A DNA stretch of 64,000 bases from Thalassobius sp. Cn5-15 (GCF_022347685.1 NZ_JAKRGF010000002.1:372001-436000); one strand, 5' to 3'; counted from the stretch's first letter, positions 52,889 through 62,213 are shown. The notes: a model not told the origin generated them from the letters alone. Made by a program: numbers and translations.

Positions 52889-54252
52889 CGACGCGATGGT
52901 CCCTTCCTGTTGCGTTTTTTCCCTTTGCCACGCAGCTGGGATTTTTCAATGAGGCCTTCGTATTGGTGGGCCAACAGATGGCTTTGCACTTGCTGAATAG
53001 TGTCCATGGTCACGGACACAACGATCAGCACGGAAGTGCCCCCGAAGTAGAACGGGATAGCCAACTGGCTGCGCAGGATTTCCGGCAACAGACACACAGC
53101 TGCCAGATAGGCCGAACCCAGAACCAGCACACGGGTGGTGACGTATTCCAGATATTCGGCGGTCTTCTTACCGGGACGGATGCCCGGCACGAAACCGTTT
53201 TGGTTTTTCAGGTTGTCGGCAACTTCGTCCGGTTTGAACGAAACGTTGAAGGTGTAGAAGAACGCAAAGAACACGATCATCGCCACGAAGAACAACAGAT
53301 AGAGCGGCTGACCAGGGCCAAAATAGGCCAGAATGGTAGACATGATCGGACCGGTCTGGTTCCCAGAGAAAGTAGAGATCGTGGTCGGCAGCAGCAGAAG
53401 CGACGAGGCAAAGATCGCCGGGATCACGCCCGCCGGGTTTACCTTGATCGGTAGGTGGCTGGAGCCGCCATCATAAACTTTCATCCCGACCTGACGGCGC
53501 GGGTACTGGATGTGGATCTTGCGCAGTGCGCGTTCCATGAACACAACAAAAGCGATGGTGGCGATCATCATGACCATCACACCGATGATCACACCGGGGC
53601 TGATGGCGCCCGAACGGCCTTGGCTCAGGAACTGGGCCAGTGCAGCAGGAACTTCGGCGATGATGCCAACAAAGATGATCAAAGAGATACCGTTGCCGAT
53701 GCCACGCTGAGTGATCTGTTCACCCAGCCACATCAGGAACATGGTGCCGCCCACCAGCGTGATCACGCAGGAGGCAACAAAGAACCAATAGCCCAATTCC
53801 GCCTGCACCAGATCACCGGAATAAAGGCCCGCTGCCAGACCGTAGGCCTGCACAGTTGCCAAAAACACGGTGCCGTAGCGGGTGTATTGGTTGATCTTTT
53901 TACGGCCCTGCTCGCCCTCTTTTTTCAACTGCTCCAGCGCCGGCACCATCGAGGTCAGGAGCTGCACAATGATCGAGGCAGAGATGTAGGGCATAATGCC
54001 CAGGGCAAAGATCCCCATCCGACCCAGCGCACCGCCGGTGAACATCGACAGGATGCCCCCCAGACCAGCTGCCGCGCCTTCCATGAATTCGCGCAGTGCG
54101 TTGCCGTCGATGCCGGGAACGGGAATGAAAGTGCCCAGACGATAAACGATCAGAAGGCCCAGGGTGAACAGGATGCGGTTGCGCAGCTCAGTCGCCTTAC
54201 CAAAAGCGGACCAGCTGGTGTTCGCAGCCATTTGTTCTACAGCAGATACCAT
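52885..54252 (-). CDS. secY: preprotein translocase subunit SecY
   Basis: 455-residue channel subunit of the Sec translocon with ten membrane segments. [15 protein letters not shown] at the first segment, [16 protein letters not shown] in segment 4-5 and [22 protein letters not shown] at the cytosolic loop are characteristic. The second ATG (54252) gives the family N-terminus [11 protein letters not shown]; an ATG at 54270 has no ribosome-binding site. Confidence 0.97.
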   Translation of the reverse strand: MVSAVEQMAANTSWSAFGKATELRNRILFTLGLLIVYRLGTFIPVPGIDGNALREFMEGAAAGLGGILSMFTGGALGRMGIFALGIMPYISASIIVQLLTSMVPALEQLKKEGEQGRKKINQYTRYGTVFLATVQAYGLAAGLYSGDLVQAELGYWFFVASCVITLVGGTMFLMWLGEQITQRGIGNGISLIIFVGIIAEVPAALAQFLSQGRSGAISPGVIIGVMVMMIATIAFVVFMERALRKIHIQYPRRQVGMKVYDGGSSHLPIKVNPAGVIPAIFASSLLLLPTTISTFSGNQTGPIMSTILAYFGPGQPLYLLFFVAMIVFFAFFYTFNVSFKPDEVADNLKNQNGFVPGIRPGKKTAEYLEYVTTRVLVLGSAYLAAVCLLPEILRSQLAIPFYFGGTSVLIVVSVTMDTIQQVQSHLLAHQYEGLIEKSQLRGKGKKRNRKGPSRR

Positions 54253-54376
54253 GCGTTGGTCTCTCTTCATATGACAACGCCGCCCGGAGCGTTTTCCAGC
54301 TCAGGCGGCGTTCTTAGGAAAACTGGGGTCATATGTAAGCGGCGAAGCCGCCGCTCACAACCCGTTAACGCGTCAC

Positions 54377-54838
54377 TTACGCGCCTTTGACCTTCAGAGA
54401 GCCGCCTGCTTTTTCGACAGCTTCGATGGCCGACTTGGAGGCGCCAGTCACATCCAGTTCAACTTTGGCGTTGAACTCGCCTTTGGCGAGGATGCGGATG
54501 CCGTCCAGTTTGCGACGGATCAGGCCGCTTTCGACCAGAACATCTTCGGTGATCGGTGCAGATACGTCGATCTTGCCGGCTTCGATGAACTTGCCCAGCA
54601 GGCCCAGGTTCAGAACGGCATATTTCTTGGGGTTCGGTACGTTGAAACCGCGCTTAGGCAGGCGCTGGTACAGCGGCATCTGGCCACCTTCGTAGCCGTT
54701 GATCGAGACACCCGAACGCGACTTCTGACCTTTGATACCACGGCCACCCATTTTACCTTTGCCGGAGCCGGGACCACGGCCAACGCGCATGCGTTTTTTG
54801 GTTGCGCCAGGATTGTCGCGGAGTTCGTTAAGTTTCAT
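54377..54838 (-). CDS. rplO: 50S ribosomal protein L15
   Basis: 153-residue L15. [20 protein letters not shown] and the glycine-rich [20 protein letters not shown] are diagnostic. AAGGAG lies 7 bases before the ATG. It heads the rplO-secY-adk unit, which has its own promoter because a terminator after rpmD and a DUF1127 gene intervene. Confidence 0.98.
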   Translation of the reverse strand: MKLNELRDNPGATKKRMRVGRGPGSGKGKMGGRGIKGQKSRSGVSINGYEGGQMPLYQRLPKRGFNVPNPKKYAVLNLGLLGKFIEAGKIDVSAPITEDVLVESGLIRRKLDGIRILAKGEFNAKVELDVTGASKSAIEAVEKAGGSLKVKGA

Positions 54839-54937
54839 TTCGCTTCTCCTTGCCGGAACTGACCCCTGAAGCGTAAGCGGGTCAAACACGGCGTTTTTTG
54901 CTTGTTGATTCTATGACCCACCTAAGGCCACCGGGCG

Positions 54938-54966
54938 CGTATACGCGGGTTGGGCACATGGATCAA
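54938..54966 (-). promoter_or_regulatory. candidate promoter of rplO-secY-adk
   Basis: Minus strand: -35 TTGATC (54966-54961), 17-base spacer, -10 TATACG (54943-54938), about 100 bases before rplO. An 8-bp inverted repeat, GTTGGGCA (54949-54956) with TGCCCAAC (54979-54986), straddles the -35 and could be an operator. Confidence 0.6.
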
Positions 54967-55024
54967 GGGGGCGATCCCTGCCCAACACCTGTGAACACAA
55001 CGATGCATCGTCCGGCCGCCCCCC

Positions 55025-55060
55025 AAAAAACGCAAAACGCCTCTGCAAAGGCAGAGGCGT
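55025..55060 (-). terminator. terminator of the DUF1127 gene
   Basis: ACGCCTCTGC (55037-55046) pairs perfectly with GCAGAGGCGT (55051-55060); on the minus strand TTTTGCGTTTTTT follows. Confidence 0.9.
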
Positions 55061-55094
55061 CATGCAATCAAAGCGATGTGCGTTGATGCGCCGC

Positions 55095-55307
55095 TTAGAG
55101 GCGATAAACGTGCTCAAAAGCGACGCGCTGGATGTCGTGGCGATCTACGCCCAGATCAATCAGTTCGCGGTTGCTGAGCGCGGACAGTTCGCTCACGGTT
55201 TCATTGTAAGCGGCGCGGCGCTTGCGCGCAGCTCTCAGTGCCGCGAAGGCGGCGTTCAGACGGGCAACGGGGTGAAACCCACGGGGAGTAGTAGCTGCAA
55301 AAGCCAT
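55095..55307 (-). CDS. DUF1127 domain protein
   Basis: 70-residue small basic protein. An Ala/Arg-rich N-terminus (AFAALRAARKRRAAYNETV) is followed by the DUF1127 motif LSALSNRELIDLGVDRHDIQRVA. In related bacteria small DUF1127 proteins such as CcaF1 bind RNA and some are stress-induced; whether this one does is unknown. AGGAA precedes the ATG. It has its own terminator and lies inside the spc ribosomal region between rpmD and rplO, which is unusual. Confidence 0.9.
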   Translation of the reverse strand: MAFAATTPRGFHPVARLNAAFAALRAARKRRAAYNETVSELSALSNRELIDLGVDRHDIQRVAFEHVYRL

Positions 55308-55948
55308 ATTTTTATTCCTAATGTTGTACGTCAGGGCGAATTCCCCAAGCGTGCTTGCATGTCGTTGTTGGCGACAGCGGTTATATAGGAATGGTGTTGT
55401 AGAAAGAGTATCGCAGACTCCGCCCGCCTGCTCTGCGTTTTGTGCATGGCTTGCCTCATGCGGCCGCGTTTGAGGCCAGACATAGTGGCGCGGCGATGGC
55501 CACTAGCAACTCCACCTCATACAGCGAAAGCGGAGCGTTGCTGCAGGCGCATACCACCTGTGCAGGCACCTCAGCGCTTTACGTTTCGTGACACAGACAA
55601 CTGGCGGTACCGGGCCCACGATTCCTTTTAGCCCCGTTCGGACATCGCATCAGCTCGTGGATGAAACCCTCACCCCCTCTCCACCAGCAGATAACGATAG
55701 CGTTTGAGCCGTGCGCGCCAATGCGAAGATGAACAGAATCGGATTTCAGGATTTCGAACCGATCCTGCGCCATAACACCCCGAAACATACGTCACTGCGA
55801 TACTGATGCCGCAGCTGTCATGCCATCATCTGAGCCTCCGCTGCCGCCGTCGCCGCGCAGATCTGCCTCTGCATGAATATCTGCTTGGCTATATGATCCC
55901 TTATCTCCACTGGTCACAGTGGTCATATGCGCCACATACCGCACAATA
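55308..55948. other. 641-base stretch without a supported gene
   Basis: Between the DUF1127 gene and the rpmD terminator. The part next to the DUF1127 gene (55308-55400) should hold its promoter, including an AT-rich TATATA near 55384. The remainder has only short open frames without ribosome-binding sites or recognisable motifs (for example a 69-codon minus-strand frame ending at 55579). Its lower coding quality than the flanks suggests decayed or foreign sequence. Confidence 0.5.
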
Positions 55949-55981
55949 GAAAACGCCCCGACCAGAAGATCGGGGCGTTTT
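55949..55981 (-). terminator. terminator after rpmD
   Basis: AAACGCCCCGA (55951-55961) pairs perfectly with TCGGGGCGTTT (55970-55980), followed on the minus strand by TTTTCTATT. It lies 23 bases after the rpmD stop and breaks the spc operon before rplO. Confidence 0.92.
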
Positions 55982-56003
55982 CAATTTTCAAGAAGCGGAC
56001 GGC

Positions 56004-56192
56004 TTAGCCGCGCTCTTCGATGATTTTCACCAGATGCGGGATCTTATTGACCATGCCGCGAACCGAGGGAGTATCCTCCAGCTCACGAGTTTTGTGCATC
56101 TTGTTCAGACCCAGACCCACCAGAGTGGCGCGCTGATCTGCGGGGCGACGGATCGGGGAACCGATCTGTTTTACGACGATGGTTTTAGCCAT
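56004..56192 (-). CDS. rpmD: 50S ribosomal protein L30
   Basis: 62-residue L30 ([39 protein letters not shown]). It follows rpsE by 12 bases and is the last gene of its transcript, ending at a strong terminator. Confidence 0.97.
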   Translation of the reverse strand: MAKTIVVKQIGSPIRRPADQRATLVGLGLNKMHKTRELEDTPSVRGMVNKIPHLVKIIEERG

Positions 56193-56204
56193 GGGACGCT
56201 CTCC

Positions 56205-56762
56205 TTACGAGTCTGCCGCGGCAGGTGCTTCGTCCTTGCGCAGGATGTCAGCAACTTTTTTGCCACGACGTGCTGCAACCGAACGCGGGCTGGACTCTTT
56301 GGTCAGACCGTTCAGGGTTGCGCGGATCATGTTGTAGGGGTTCTGCGAACCGATCGACTTGGACACAACGTCTTTGATGCCCAGCATTTCGAAAACGGCA
56401 CGCATCGGACCACCTGCGATGATCCCGGTCCCTTCCGGTGCGGTGCGCATCACGACCTTACCGGCACCGTGACGACCTTCCATGTCGTGGTGCAGGGTGC
56501 GGCCCTCTTTCAGAGGTACGCGGATCATTTGACGCTTGGCCTGCTCGGTGGCTTTACGAATGGCCTCAGGGACCTCTTTCGCTTTACCTTTACCGAAGCC
56601 TACACGGCCTTTCTGATCGCCGACAACCACCAGAGCGGCGAAGCCGAAGCGCTTACCACCTTTAACGGTTTTCGACACACGGTTGATCGCGACGAGACGA
56701 TCTGCGAATTCCGGAGCTTCGTCGCGGTCGCGGCGATCCCGGCGGTTTTCACGTTCTGCCAT
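56205..56762 (-). CDS. rpsE: 30S ribosomal protein S5
   Basis: 185-residue S5 with double-stranded RNA-binding domain ([37 protein letters not shown]) and [20 protein letters not shown]. The ATG at 56762 has AAAGGA upstream; an earlier in-frame start is not family-like. The N-terminus [15 protein letters not shown] is charged, as usual in alphaproteobacteria. Confidence 0.97.
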   Translation of the reverse strand: MAERENRRDRRDRDEAPEFADRLVAINRVSKTVKGGKRFGFAALVVVGDQKGRVGFGKGKAKEVPEAIRKATEQAKRQMIRVPLKEGRTLHHDMEGRHGAGKVVMRTAPEGTGIIAGGPMRAVFEMLGIKDVVSKSIGSQNPYNMIRATLNGLTKESSPRSVAARRGKKVADILRKDEAPAAADS

Positions 56763-56890
56763 TTCGGCATTCCTTTCTGAATGGCGCATTGCGGCGCCTG
56801 TTGTTTCAATCCTGGTGACTGCCCGATCAGAAAAGCCTGATAGGACAACCCCGGATCATCGGGGGGGCGACAGGCGCCCCCCGCAGGTCA

Positions 56891-57250
56891 TTAGACCTTC
56901 AGGCCACCTTCACGCGCAGCCTCGGCCAGAGCCTTGACTTTGCCGTGGAACAGGAAACCGCCACGGTCGAAGTACGCTTCGGTGTGGCCGGCCTTTACGG
57001 CGCGTTCCGCAACAGCTGCACCAACTTTGGCAGCTGCTTCGATGTTGTTTTTGCCAACAACGCCCAGGTCTTTTTCCAGCGACGAAGCCGATACCAAGGT
57101 TACACCGCTGACGTCGTCGATCAGCTGAGCGCTGATGTTCTTGTTCGAACGGTGAACCGAAAGGCGCAGCTTGCCGGTGTTCACTTTGCGAAGTTTGTTC
57201 CGGACGCGCAGGCGGCGCTTCAGAAACAGGGTTCTTTTGCTGTTTGCCAT
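56891..57250 (-). CDS. rplR: 50S ribosomal protein L18
   Basis: 119-residue L18, a 5S rRNA-binding protein ([40 protein letters not shown]). Between rplF and rpsE, with about 128 bases before the rpsE start. Confidence 0.97.
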   Translation of the reverse strand: MANSKRTLFLKRRLRVRNKLRKVNTGKLRLSVHRSNKNISAQLIDDVSGVTLVSASSLEKDLGVVGKNNIEAAAKVGAAVAERAVKAGHTEAYFDRGGFLFHGKVKALAEAAREGGLKV

Positions 57251-57261
57251 TAGTCTGGTCC

Positions 57262-57795
57262 TTACTTCTTCTTGCCTTCCTTGCGGAAGATAAACTCGTC
57301 TTTGTATTTGATGCCTTTGCCTTTGTAGGGCTCGGGCTTACGCCATTCGCGGATGTTCGCCGCGACCTGGCCAACGAGTTGAGCGTCGTCACCTTCGATG
57401 ATGATTTCGGTGGGCTTCGGTGCGGTCACGGTCACGCCGGCCGGCACTTCGAAGTTCACGTCGTGCGAGTAACCGAGGTTCAGCTTCAGGACATTGCCCT
57501 GCATCTGAGCACGGTAACCAACACCGTTGATCTCAAGCTCTTTCTTGAAACCAACAGTCACACCTTTGACCATGTTGGCCACCATGGTGCGCGACATGCC
57601 CCACTGCTGACGAGCGCGCTTGGACTTACCACGCGGGGTAATGGTCACAGCGTTATCTTCAACAGCGATGGTCACATCATCGGTTGCAGTGAAGGTCTGG
57701 GTCGCTTTCGCGCCTTTCACTTCGATGGTCTGGCCGGACACAGTGGCGGTAACGCCGCTGGGCAGTTCGACCGGTTTTTTACCAATACGAGACAT
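57262..57795 (-). CDS. rplF: 50S ribosomal protein L6
   Basis: 177-residue L6: [19 protein letters not shown] at the start and [18 protein letters not shown] at the C-terminus, the rRNA-binding signature. In spc order between rpsH and rplR. Confidence 0.98.
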   Translation of the reverse strand: MSRIGKKPVELPSGVTATVSGQTIEVKGAKATQTFTATDDVTIAVEDNAVTITPRGKSKRARQQWGMSRTMVANMVKGVTVGFKKELEINGVGYRAQMQGNVLKLNLGYSHDVNFEVPAGVTVTAPKPTEIIIEGDDAQLVGQVAANIREWRKPEPYKGKGIKYKDEFIFRKEGKKK

Positions 57796-57806
57796 TGCAG
57801 ACCTCC

Positions 57807-58199
57807 TTAGAAGACGGTGCAGAGCACTTCGCCGCCAACGTTGTTGGAGCGAGCGTTTGCATCCGACATCACACCTTTCGGAGTGCTGACAATCGACACG
57901 CCCAGGCCCTGACGGACAACGGGGATGTCATTGACGCCCATGTATACGCGACGACCGGGTTTGGAGACCCGCTTCAGTTCGCGAATAACGGGGGTGCCTT
58001 CGTAGTACTTCAGCTCGATTTCGAGGGTCGGATGACCATCAACACCGGTGCCTTTTTCGTAGCCGCGGATGTAGCCTTCGTCAGCCAGTACATCCAGAAC
58101 CCAGCCGCGCAGCTTGGATGCGGGGGTCGAAACATTCGACTTACCACGCATTTGAGCGTTACGGATACGGGTGAGCATATCGCCGATAGGATCGTTCAT
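57807..58199 (-). CDS. rpsH: 30S ribosomal protein S8
   Basis: 130-residue S8 ([40 protein letters not shown]). S8 binds 16S rRNA and in enterobacteria represses the spc operon through rplE; I did not identify the matching mRNA site. Confidence 0.98.
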   Translation of the reverse strand: MNDPIGDMLTRIRNAQMRGKSNVSTPASKLRGWVLDVLADEGYIRGYEKGTGVDGHPTLEIELKYYEGTPVIRELKRVSKPGRRVYMGVNDIPVVRQGLGVSIVSTPKGVMSDANARSNNVGGEVLCTVF

Positions 58200-58212
58200 T
58201 ACTATCTCTCCC

Positions 58213-58518
58213 TTACCAGCTGGATTTCACCAGACCGGGGATCTGGCCAAACGAGCCCAGTTCCCGCAGCATGATACGGCTGACCTTAAGCTTACGGTAG
58301 TAAGCGTGAGGACGACCGGTCAGCTGACAGCGGTTGTGCAGACGGGTAGCCGAGCTGTTGCGCGGCAGTTTCGCAAGCGCGAGAGAAGCGCGAAAACGCT
58401 CTTCCATCGGCTTTTCTTTGTCGTTGATAACCTCTTTGAGGGCAGCGCGCTTGGCAGCGTATTTTGCAACCAGCTTCTCGCGCTTAACCTCACGGGCGAC
58501 CATGGATTTTTTAGCCAT
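58213..58518 (-). CDS. rpsN: 30S ribosomal protein S14
   Basis: 101-residue S14 of the zinc-free long form ([20 protein letters not shown], no CxxC motifs; [20 protein letters not shown]). It lies between rplE and rpsH. Confidence 0.98.
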   Translation of the reverse strand: MAKKSMVAREVKREKLVAKYAAKRAALKEVINDKEKPMEERFRASLALAKLPRNSSATRLHNRCQLTGRPHAYYRKLKVSRIMLRELGSFGQIPGLVKSSW

Positions 58519-58537
58519 AACTCTAATCTCCCCGCGC

Positions 58538-59098
58538 TTAGCTGTTGAAGGGCATGTTGAGTGCTTTCAACAGGCTCTTCGCTTCCGCGTCGGTGTTCGC
58601 GGTGGTGGCAATCACGATGTCCATACCCCAGACTTCGTCAACTTTGTCGAAGTCGATTTCGGGGAACACGATGTGTTCTTTCAGGCCGGTGGCGTAGTTG
58701 CCACGGCCGTCGAACGACGTGCCCGAAACACCGCGGAAGTCGCGGATACGAGGCATTGCGATGGTGATCAGACGGTCCAGGAATTCATACATGCGGTCGC
58801 CACGCAGGGTCACTTTCGCGCCCATCGGCATACCTTCACGTACGCGGAAGCCCGCGATCGAGTTCTTGGCAACGGTGGTCAGAGCTTTCTGACCAGCGAT
58901 CTTGGTCAGATCTTCCTGAGCGGATTTGGCTTTCTTGCTGTCTTTGACAGCTTCTGCGCCGCAGCCGATGTTCAGGACGATTTTGTCCAGACGCGGGATC
59001 TGCATGTCGTTTTTGTAGCCGAACTCTTCTTTCAAAGCAGCGCGGATGGTTTCGACATACTGAGCCTTCAGACGCGGGGTGTAAGTTGCATCAGTCAT
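58538..59098 (-). CDS. rplE: 50S ribosomal protein L5
   Basis: 186-residue L5, a 5S rRNA-binding protein ([40 protein letters not shown]). The start shares its A with the rplX stop (TAATG), indicating coupling. Confidence 0.98.
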   Translation of the reverse strand: MTDATYTPRLKAQYVETIRAALKEEFGYKNDMQIPRLDKIVLNIGCGAEAVKDSKKAKSAQEDLTKIAGQKALTTVAKNSIAGFRVREGMPMGAKVTLRGDRMYEFLDRLITIAMPRIRDFRGVSGTSFDGRGNYATGLKEHIVFPEIDFDKVDEVWGMDIVIATTANTDAEAKSLLKALNMPFNS

Positions 59099-59403
59099 TA
59101 GATCACGTCCCCCGTGGTCTTGGCGAAGCGTACCTTCTGGTCACCTTCCATGCGGAAGCCAACGCGGGTTGCTTTGCCGTTTGCGTCCAGGATCGCCAGG
59201 TTCGACAGCTGGATCGGCATGGCCTTGGGCAGGCGGCCACCTTGGCTGGTCTGGGTCTGACGGGTGTGGCGGATGGCCATGTTGATACCATCTACAACTG
59301 CTTTGCCGGCTGCGGGATCAACGGAAGCGATAACGCCTTCTTTGCCCTTGTCTTTGCCGGTCAGCACGACGACCTTGTCGCCTTTTTTCAGTTTAGCAGC
59401 CAT
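59098..59403 (-). CDS. rplX: 50S ribosomal protein L24
   Basis: 101-residue L24 with a KOW motif ([19 protein letters not shown]) near the N-terminus. Starts just after rplN stop in spc order. Confidence 0.98.
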   Translation of the reverse strand: MAAKLKKGDKVVVLTGKDKGKEGVIASVDPAAGKAVVDGINMAIRHTRQTQTSQGGRLPKAMPIQLSNLAILDANGKATRVGFRMEGDQKVRFAKTTGDVI

Positions 59404-59404
59404 A

Positions 59405-59773
59405 TTACAGCACCTCCGGAGCGAGCGACACGATCTTCATCATGCCTTTGCCGCGCAGCTCACGAACAACCGGGCCAAAGATACGTGTACCTACGGGCTC
59501 GTTGTTGTTGTTCAGGATAACAGCTGCGTTGCGATCGAAACGGATCGCGGTGCCGTCTTCACGACGTACTTCTTTGGCGGTGCGAACGACGACGGCTTTA
59601 CGCACGTCACCTTTTTTCACACGACCACGCGGAATGGCTTCCTTTACGGAAACGACAATAATGTCGCCCACCGACGCATAACGACGGTGCGAGCCACCCA
59701 GAACCTTGATGCACTGAACTCGGCGTGCGCCTGAGTTGTCAGCTACATCCAGATTGGTCTGCATCTGGATCAT
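59405..59773 (-). CDS. rplN: 50S ribosomal protein L14
   Basis: 122-residue L14 ([40 protein letters not shown]). It begins the spc part after rpsQ, with 89 bases between them. Confidence 0.98.
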   Translation of the reverse strand: MIQMQTNLDVADNSGARRVQCIKVLGGSHRRYASVGDIIVVSVKEAIPRGRVKKGDVRKAVVVRTAKEVRREDGTAIRFDRNAAVILNNNNEPVGTRIFGPVVRELRGKGMMKIVSLAPEVL

Positions 59774-59862
59774 TTGGTTTCTCCCGACCTGTGGGGGGAC
59801 TTGCAGAGGTCCATTTCCCCAGGGTTTCGCTAATTAAAGCGTTGGGATCGGCTAAGTCAGAC

Positions 59863-60093
59863 TTAGGCGATCACTTCCCAACGCTTCGTCTTCGACTTCG
59901 GTGCACATTCCTGGATACGGACGCTGTCACCGACGTTGAATTGGTTGTTCTCATCGTGAGCCCGGTACTTTTTGGACTTACGGATGGTCTTTTTCAGAAC
60001 GGGGTGCGTAAAGCGGCGCTCAACCTGAACAGTCACGGTTTGTTCGTTAGCGTTCGAGGTTACGGTGCCTTGCAGAATACGTTTGGGCATCAA
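59863..60093 (-). CDS. rpsQ: 30S ribosomal protein S17
   Basis: 76-residue S17 ([40 protein letters not shown]). It follows rpmC by 8 bases. Confidence 0.98.
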   Translation of the reverse strand: MMPKRILQGTVTSNANEQTVTVQVERRFTHPVLKKTIRKSKKYRAHDENNQFNVGDSVRIQECAPKSKTKRWEVIA

Positions 60094-60101
60094 TCAGGTC
60101 C

Positions 60102-60302
60102 TTATTCAGCAGCCGCTTGGGCTTTTTCGTTCAGCACAGTGGCAACGCGTGCGACGTCACGACGGACTTGGCGCATACGAGCAGTGTTTTCGAGCTGATT
60201 GGTGGCCTGTTGAAAGCGCAGGTTAAACGCTTCTTTCTTAAGAGCCGACAGTTCCTCACGGAGCTGATCCGGCGTCTTATCACGCAGTTCATTGGCGTTC
60301 AT
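60102..60302 (-). CDS. rpmC: 50S ribosomal protein L29
   Basis: 66-residue L29 ([40 protein letters not shown]). In most genomes it directly follows rplP, but here 1.9 kb and two unrelated genes intervene, and it begins its own transcript. AAAGGAAAAGG lies before the ATG. Confidence 0.98.
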   Translation of the reverse strand: MNANELRDKTPDQLREELSALKKEAFNLRFQQATNQLENTARMRQVRRDVARVATVLNEKAQAAAE

Positions 60303-60421
60303 GTCGCCTTTTCCTTTCTACTACACCAGAAGGCCCCGCTATGTGTTTGGGTCACCTTGTTGCCTGGTGGGTTATGTCTGCACGGACGAATCCTTACAGC
60401 CTGCGAATCCGCAGATGCCGC

Positions 60422-60450
60422 TACATAAGGGGGATCAGGGGTGAGGGCAA
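60422..60450 (-). promoter_or_regulatory. candidate promoter of rpmC-rpsQ-rplN... operon
   Basis: Minus strand: -35 TTGCCC (60450-60445), 17-base spacer, -10 TATGTA (60427-60422), leader of about 110 bases to rpmC. Confidence 0.6.
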
Positions 60451-60488
60451 GGGAAAGATGGGGCGGCCTTATTTTATTATGTCAAACC

Positions 60489-60576
60489 GCACACCACGCC
60501 TGAACCGCAGAGGTGAAGCGAAGCGCCCGCTCCGTCGGAGAGACGGGCCCTGCCAAATCGCAGGTTTGGCAGCAAT
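60489..60576 (+). repeat. dispersed double-hairpin repeat, copy B
   Basis: 88-base element beginning GCACACCACG and ending TTTGGCA. It holds AGCGCCCG paired with CGGGCCCT (one mismatch) around CTCCG/CGGAG, then TGCCAAATC with a GGTTTGGCA partner. It matches copy A at 48921-49007 in order and orientation; base changes in one arm are often matched in the other or kept as wobble pairs. Confidence 0.75.
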
Positions 60577-60646
60577 GCTTCGCCAGCGTTCAGCCCAATC
60601 GTCACACCCCCTACCCCTCATGCACGCGCGGGTGTATCACCACCCC

Positions 60647-61273
60647 ATGTCACAGATTGAATCGCTCTTCGTCACGCGCATCTATCGCGCAGAACTCAAC
60701 GAATTTGGCCCCGGCGTTGATCCGGATGAGCTGGAAGCCTCCTGCTATGGCATTGCCGAGGATGATGAGGCTGGTCAGGACTGGTGTGAGGAAAACGGCT
60801 ATCCCGGCTACACCTCCTATGCCTCGCTCACCGACCTTGGCTGGCGCTCGCCGATCTTTGCCGATGTGATCAAGGCACTCGACGCACACGTCGCCGCCTT
60901 TGCCGAGGATCTGGAATTTGACCTCGCCGATCGCAAGCTGGAGCTGGAAGACCTCTGGATCAACATCCTGCCCGAAGGCGGCATGCACTCGTCGCACCTG
61001 CACCCCCATTCGGTGATCAGCGGCACCACCTATGTGTCGATGCCCGAAGGCACGTCGTCACTGAAGCTGGAAGATCCCCGTTCCGGCCGCCTGATGGCCG
61101 CCCCGCCGCGCAAGAAGGACGCGCGCCGCGATCTGCAAACCTTTGTCTATATGGAACCGAAGGTGGGCGATGTGCTGCTCTGGGAGAGCTGGCTGCGCCA
61201 CGAGGTGCCGATGAACATGGCCGAGGATGACCGTGTCTCTGTCAGCTTCAACTACAAATGGGCGGCAGAGTAA
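60647..61273 (+). CDS. putative 2OG-Fe(II) oxygenase (TIGR02466-like)
   Basis: 208-residue protein resembling the TIGR02466 family of putative 2-oxoglutarate/iron oxygenases, double-stranded beta-helix fold. Candidate metal residues lie in SSHLHPHSVISGTTYV (HxHxH rather than the classic HxD) and the distal His in SWLRHEVPMN, with Arg in RVSVSFNY for 2-oxoglutarate. LEDPRSGRL is also typical. Substrate unknown. The ATG at 60647 is chosen; longer starts run through the repeat. It sits alone on the plus strand within the ribosomal cluster. Confidence 0.82.
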   Translation: MSQIESLFVTRIYRAELNEFGPGVDPDELEASCYGIAEDDEAGQDWCEENGYPGYTSYASLTDLGWRSPIFADVIKALDAHVAAFAEDLEFDLADRKLELEDLWINILPEGGMHSSHLHPHSVISGTTYVSMPEGTSSLKLEDPRSGRLMAAPPRKKDARRDLQTFVYMEPKVGDVLLWESWLRHEVPMNMAEDDRVSVSFNYKWAAE

Positions 61274-61284
61274 GCCCCAGATAG

Positions 61285-61310
61285 AAACGGCCCCATGCGG
61301 GGCCGTTTTC
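61285..61310. terminator. bidirectional terminator between oxygenase and channel genes
   Basis: AAACGGCCCC (61285-61294) pairs with GGGGCCGTTT (61299-61308) around ATGC, between two convergent genes. Confidence 0.9.
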
Positions 61311-61324
61311 GTTTCGTCGCTTGC

Positions 61325-62089
61325 TTAGCGATCCCGCAACGCCTGTTCGATGCGGTCCAACCGGGCCACAACATCATCACGGTATTCATCCGTGGCAGCC
61401 GCCGTCTCCTCCGCATGGGCATCCTGCATAGTGCTGACGATCAGACCCACAACAAGGTTCATCACCGCAAAGGCCGTGATCAGGATAAACGGCACAAAGA
61501 ACAGCCAAGCACTTGGATGCACCTCCATCACCGGACGCACGATGCCCATCGACCAGCTTTCCAGCGTCATGACCTGAAACAGAGAATAGAGCGAGGCACC
61601 CAGTGTGCCGAACCATTCAGGGAAGCTTGCGCCATAAAGCTTGGTCGCCATCACCGCGCCAATGTAAAAGATGATGCCCGTCAGCAAAAAGACCGAGGCC
61701 ATGCCCGGCAGCGCCAAGATGAACGCCTCAACCACACGGCGCAAGGAGGGCACAACCGAGACGACTCGCAACAGACGCAGGATCCTCAGCGCCCGCAGGA
61801 CGGCCAGACCATCACCCGCTGGCGACAGGGAAATCGCCACAATCGCCGCGTCAAACAGGTTCCAGCCAGAGCGGAAGAAGGCAAAACCGCGCGCATAAAG
61901 TTTGGCGGCCAGTTCGATCACAAAGATCGCCAGACAGATCTGATCCAGCGCCTCGATAACGCCGCCCGCCGTGGCCATCACAGCAGGTGACGTTTCCAAC
62001 CCGAGGATCATCGCGTTAAACAGGATCACCGCCAAAATGGCATTGCCCACCCACGGGCGGTCCAGAAATTCAGCTACGGCTCTGCGCAT
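61325..62089 (-). CDS. bacterial voltage-gated sodium channel (NaChBac/NavAb type)
   Basis: 254-residue single-domain, six-segment channel that assembles as a tetramer. The voltage sensor S4 has four gating arginines at three-residue spacing (Arg99, 102, 105, 108 in VLRALRILRLLRVV). The selectivity filter TLESWSM is at 175-181, the motif of bacterial Na+ channels. S6 ends about residue 222, followed by a C-terminal linker and a short coiled coil (VVARLDRIEQALRDR). Marine Roseobacter species encode such channels. The gene sits alone on the minus strand, between rplP and rpmC. Confidence 0.95.
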   Translation of the reverse strand: MRRAVAEFLDRPWVGNAILAVILFNAMILGLETSPAVMATAGGVIEALDQICLAIFVIELAAKLYARGFAFFRSGWNLFDAAIVAISLSPAGDGLAVLRALRILRLLRVVSVVPSLRRVVEAFILALPGMASVFLLTGIIFYIGAVMATKLYGASFPEWFGTLGASLYSLFQVMTLESWSMGIVRPVMEVHPSAWLFFVPFILITAFAVMNLVVGLIVSTMQDAHAEETAAATDEYRDDVVARLDRIEQALRDR

Positions 62090-62156
62090 GATTTACCCTC
62101 TGTTCGCTTGAGCGCTATATGTGGGGTTTTAGAGCGCCACGCAAGAACTACACAAA

Positions 62157-62190
62157 ACAAAACCCCCGCTGCGCGAACAGCGGGGGTTTC
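62157..62190 (-). terminator. terminator after rplP (end of S10 transcript)
   Basis: AAACCCCCGCTG (62160-62171) pairs perfectly with CAGCGGGGGTTT (62178-62189), 12 pairs, followed on the minus strand by TTTTGTTTTG. It lies 24 bases past the rplP stop. Confidence 0.93.
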
Positions 62191-62213
62191 GAATTTTTCA
62201 AGAGCGGTAAGGC

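Larger units (their letters stand above)
60303..60646. other. rpmC leader, promoter and repeat copy B
   Basis: Divergent 344-base region between rpmC and the oxygenase-like gene. It holds the rpmC promoter candidate, an AT-rich patch at 60469-60482 and repeat copy B. I see no gene; upstream extensions of the oxygenase frame to 60341 cross the repeat and are not credible. Confidence 0.6.

Noticed and set aside
55676-55770. tRNA-like fragments (TTCGAACC-type bases) near 55755
   Set aside because: No acceptor, anticodon or T-arm pairing can be assembled around them.
55579-55788. 69-codon minus-strand frame in the rpmD-DUF1127 gap
   Set aside because: No ribosome-binding site, unusual composition and no recognisable motif; probably chance.
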